Origin: Hyphomonadaceae bacterium
GTDB lineage: Bacteria; Pseudomonadota; Alphaproteobacteria; Caulobacterales; Aquidulcibacteraceae
NCBI GenBank assembly: GCA_023384105.1
Contig: JAHDXR010000001.1
Location: forward strand, 124,001-188,000
DNA: 64,000 bases
Direction: 5' to 3'
Below the pieces are notes generated by a model. It made no database searches, was not told the origin of the DNA, and saw only the letters and a program-made list of their open reading frames with translations. Position 1 is the first letter of the stretch. The number at the start of each line of letters is the position of its first letter. The translations under genes and the position numbers were made by a program. Shown here in pieces: positions 61,339 through 64,000 of this stretch.

Positions 61339-64000
61339 TCAGCCGAGCGTGATCTCGATGCTGTGGCAGGCGCCGTCCCTGGCGAGAGGGATGCGGGGGC
61401 ATGGCTGTTCGGCGCCGTCGAGCACGATGCGCTTCACGCCGGTTGAGACGCTGTCGGGATTGCGCACGTCAATCTCGAACGCCGTGGCGCCTCTGAGCAG
61501 CCGCACCGAAAAGCCTGGCCAGCCTTTGGGTAGGCATGGCGACACGTGGAGATGATCGGCCTCCACCCGCAGGCCGAGAATGTATTCGAGCCCGGCGCGG
61601 TACATGAGCCCGGCGGAGCCGGTGTACCAGGTCCAGCCGCCGCGGCCGACCTGGCCGGGCGCGGAATAGACGTCCGCGGCCATGACGTAGGGCTCGACGC
61701 GGTAGCGGTGCGCGTCGGTGCGGGTGCGGGCGTGATTGATCGGGTTGAGCATCCAGAACAGCGCCGCCGCTTTGTCGCCCTCGCCGAGTTCCGCAAGCGC
61801 CATCACCGACCAGACCGCGCCGTGCGTGTACTGGCCGCCATTCTCGCGGATGCCGGGCGGATAGCCCCTGATGTAGCCCGGATCGAGCGGCGCCTTGTCG
61901 AACGGGGGCGAGAACAGCAGCGCCATGCCGTCCTGCTCGCGAATGAGATCGCGCTCGACCGCGGCCATCGCCGTGCGCGCGCGTTCGGGGTCCGCGGCGC
62001 CCGAAAGCACGGCCCAGGATTGCGCGATCGAATCGATGCGGCACTCGACGCTGGCGGCTGAACCGACGACGGCGCCGTCGTCGTGCCATGCGCGGCGATA
62101 CCATTCGCCGTCCCAGCCGTCGCGTTCGAGACTTGCGCGCAACGTCTCGATATGACGCCGCCATCGTTCCACGCGCGCCGTATCGCCCCGCGCTTCGGCG
62201 AAAGGCGCGAAGTCGCGCAGCGCCGTGCAGAGAAACCAGCCGAGCCATACGCTCTCGCCGCGTCCCTCCAGGCCCATGCGGTTCAGTCCGTCGTTCCAGT
62301 CGCCGCCGCCGATCAGCGGGAGGCCGTGCGGGCCGGTCGCCAGGCTGGCGTCGAGCGCGCGCGCGCAGTGCTCGTAGAGCGAGCCGGCGCTGTCGCTCGT
62401 CTGCGGCCGGTAGAAGGCTTCCGCCTCGCCGGTTTCGAGCGGCGGGCCTTCGATGAAGGGCGCGCTTTCGTCGAGGATGGCGGCGTCGCCGGTGCGGGCG
62501 ACGTAGTACGAGGCGGCGACAGGCAGCCAGATCCGATCGTCGGATATGCGCGTGCGCACGCCCTGGCCGGTCTGCGGCAGCCACCAATGCTGCACGTCGC
62601 CTTCCACGAACTGTTGCGCGGCCGCGCGCAGCAGGTGCTGGCGCATCAGCTCCGGCTTGGCCAGCACCACGGCCATCGTGTCCTGCAGCTGATCGCGATA
62701 GCCGTAGGCGCCGCTGGCCTGGTAGAAGCCCGCGCGCGCCCACAGCCGGCAGGCGAGCGTCTGGTAGAGCAGCCAGCCGTTCATCATCAGGTCGAAGGAG
62801 CGGTCCGGCGTTTCGACCTGAACGACGCCCAGCGTTTCGTTCCAGAACGCGCGCACATCGTCGAAGACGGCGTCGAGATCGGCCGTGCGATAGGTTTCGA
62901 TCAGCGCGCGCGCGGACTCGGCGTCGGCGGCGTCGCCGAGAAGGACTACGATCTCGGCGCGCGCGCCGGGCGCGAGCTCCAGCATCGTCTGCATCGCGCC
63001 GCACGGATCGAGGCCGGCGCCGAGCCGGCCGGAGAGCGCGCCGCCGCCGCCCAGCGCCGCCGGCGCCGCGAGCGTCCCGTTGCGGCCGACGAACTCGTGC
63101 CGGTCGCCGGTCCAGCTCTGCTGGCGGCCGAGCATGTCCATGAACGCGACCCGCTCTGCATAGACGGCGTTCCAGCGATTGGTGGCGAAGACGGCGCCGC
63201 TGGCGTCGCGCTCGGTGACGATGTGCGGCGCGGCGCCGGCGCGCGAAGCCCCGAGCACCCACTCGACATAGGCGGTGACCGACAGCCGCCGCGTCTGCGG
63301 CGACGTATTGACGAGCGTCAGGCGCGAAATCTTGACCGGATCGGCGCGCGGCGCGAATTCCAGCAGGGAAAGCTCAAGGCCGTGCGCGACGTGCTCGAAG
63401 CGGCTGTAGCCGCGGCCATGGCGGACGGTGCAGGCGGCGTTTTCGTCATGGAGCGGCGCGGCCGTCGGCGTGAACAGTTCGCCGGTGTCGCGATCGCGCA
63501 CGTAGAACGCCTGTCCCGGCGGATCGCGTACGGGATCGTTGGACCAAGGCGTGATCTGGCGTTCGCGGCTGTTTTCCGACCAGACGGAGCCCGCGCCGGT
63601 CTCGCTGACGTGGAAGCCGAACCTGTCGTTGGCGACCACATTGACCCACGGCGCCGGCGTGGTCTGGCCCGGCGACAGCGCGATCATGTACTCGCCGTCG
63701 TTCGGGGAGAAGCCGCCGAGGCCGTTGAAGTACTTGAGGTCCGGCGCCGGCCCCGGGGCGTGCAACACCGAAGCGATCCGGCTCTTGTCCTGCGGCTCGC
63801 GCCCGATATGAGCGGCGTCCGGGCGGCGGCGCAGCTGATCGGCGAGATTGCCGCGGTCGCCGCGCAGGATTACGCGCGCCGCCGCTGTGAGCGCTTGGCG
63901 CGCCGGCGCCGGCACCAGGTCGGCGCGCAGCACGTAGATATGGCCCACGATCGCTTCCGAGCCGATATGCGGCCGCTGCTGGCTGGCGCGCACCGCGTTC
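61339..64000 (-). CDS. C-terminal part of GH94 glycoside phosphorylase / cyclic beta-1,2-glucan synthase-like protein (cut by window edge)
   Basis: At least 884 residues; the 5' end is beyond 64000, so the listed ATG 63993 is internal. YFNGLGGFSPNDGEYMI is the start of the glycosyl-transferase-36/GH94 region; GAYGYRDQLQDTMAV, then LIGGGDWNDGLNRMG with the catalytic Asp, and RGYPPGIRENGGQYTHGAVW follow in order. This is the order seen in the C-terminal third of NdvB/ChvB. In NdvB it trims and controls glucan ring size in the cytoplasm and periplasm boundary. A stand-alone cellobiose phosphorylase-like enzyme is possible if no membrane glycosyltransferase lies upstream. Confidence 0.85.
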   Translation of the reverse strand, partial: NAVRASQQRPHIGSEAIVGHIYVLRADLVPAPARQALTAAARVILRGDRGNLADQLRRRPDAAHIGREPQDKSRIASVLHAPGPAPDLKYFNGLGGFSPNDGEYMIALSPGQTTPAPWVNVVANDRFGFHVSETGAGSVWSENSRERQITPWSNDPVRDPPGQAFYVRDRDTGELFTPTAAPLHDENAACTVRHGRGYSRFEHVAHGLELSLLEFAPRADPVKISRLTLVNTSPQTRRLSVTAYVEWVLGASRAGAAPHIVTERDASGAVFATNRWNAVYAERVAFMDMLGRQQSWTGDRHEFVGRNGTLAAPAALGGGGALSGRLGAGLDPCGAMQTMLELAPGARAEIVVLLGDAADAESARALIETYRTADLDAVFDDVRAFWNETLGVVQVETPDRSFDLMMNGWLLYQTLACRLWARAGFYQASGAYGYRDQLQDTMAVVLAKPELMRQHLLRAAAQQFVEGDVQHWWLPQTGQGVRTRISDDRIWLPVAASYYVARTGDAAILDESAPFIEGPPLETGEAEAFYRPQTSDSAGSLYEHCARALDASLATGPHGLPLIGGGDWNDGLNRMGLEGRGESVWLGWFLCTALRDFAPFAEARGDTARVERWRRHIETLRASLERDGWDGEWYRRAWHDDGAVVGSAASVECRIDSIAQSWAVLSGAADPERARTAMAAVERDLIREQDGMALLFSPPFDKAPLDPGYIRGYPPGIRENGGQYTHGAVWSVMALAELGEGDKAAALFWMLNPINHARTRTDAHRYRVEPYVMAADVYSAPGQVGRGGWTWYTGSAGLMYRAGLEYILGLRVEADHLHVSPCLPKGWPGFSVRLLRGATAFEIDVRNPDSVSTGVKRIVLDGAEQPCPRIPLARDGACHSIEITLG

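Noticed and set aside
1-64000. CRISPR arrays, rRNA or tRNA genes
   Set aside because: Read for regular short repeats with spacers and for conserved RNA blocks; none seen in the window apart from the two cobalamin riboswitches.

Overview
The window is a high-GC, densely coded chromosomal segment from an alphaproteobacterium, most likely a Caulobacterales/Hyphomonadaceae- or sphingomonad-like oligotroph. The grounds are five TonB-dependent outer-membrane receptors (TBDRs), a RamB-type regulated methylcitrate operon, a cyclic beta-glucan synthase-like GH94 protein at the right edge, and remnants of the ICEs and LysM/Rhs toxins common in those groups. The taxonomic placement is inference from gene content; no rRNA or tRNA gene was seen.

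Layout, left to right. (1) 0.1-7.9 kb: an outer-membrane barrel protein, then a GntR-controlled locus with a degenerate M28-like exported hydrolase, the GntR regulator, a TBDR, a lipoprotein alpha/beta hydrolase and a DUF1254/DUF1214 lipoprotein. Two near-identical ATTGTGCrCAAT palindromes mark the probable GntR operators. (2) 7.9-14.1 kb: a mobile-DNA scar. It holds an ICE fragment, a decayed IS30 transposase, a complete but frameshifted IS481-family element, and behind it the orphaned C-terminal end of a LysM/Rhs polymorphic toxin with a probable nucleotidyltransferase-type tip and immunity gene. A second LysM fragment and two paralogous small antisense genes follow. (3) 14.3-19.9 kb: a RamB-like regulator divergent from thioesterase-prpD-prpC-prpB (methylcitrate cycle), with four ACTTTGCA-type boxes between. 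(4) 20-23.3 kb: a membrane protein and metE under a cobalamin riboswitch with a start-codon-sequestering hairpin. (5) 23.4-30.8 kb: a tightly packed operon TBDR-FAH hydrolase-cupin-acyl-CoA ligase-sulfatase, divergent from a TetR gene, with tandem 19-bp-spaced operator repeats. (6) 30.9-34.8 kb: a winged-helix/TPR regulator, a chloroperoxidase-like hydrolase, an NmrA-like oxidoreductase and a glutathione S-transferase.

(7) 34.8-38.1 kb: an anaerobic (class III) ribonucleotide reductase operon under a second cobalamin riboswitch. NrdD ends before the glycyl-radical loop, and that loop (RVMGY) is encoded by a separate 59-residue protein between nrdD and nrdG. This split enzyme under B12 control is the most striking feature of the window. 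(8) 38.3-57.4 kb: a catabolic region with a MalT/LuxR-type regulator, hydantoinase A, a DUF917 protein, two TBDRs, an MFS transporter, two related type-B carboxylesterases, a TetR regulator, an MHS-family transporter and an M28-family hydrolase. It suggests uptake and hydrolysis of an unidentified ester- or amide-containing organic compound. (9) 57.4-64 kb: a short CDF metal exporter and a MerR regulator with a classic dyad operator, a 104-bp nested inverted repeat, another TBDR, and the C-terminal part of a GH94 protein that runs off the window.

Taken together, metE, the methylcitrate cycle and the class III reductase are all cobalamin-independent alternatives to B12 enzymes. Two of the three are controlled by near-identical B12 riboswitches, which points to a cell that switches between B12-replete and B12-poor metabolism.
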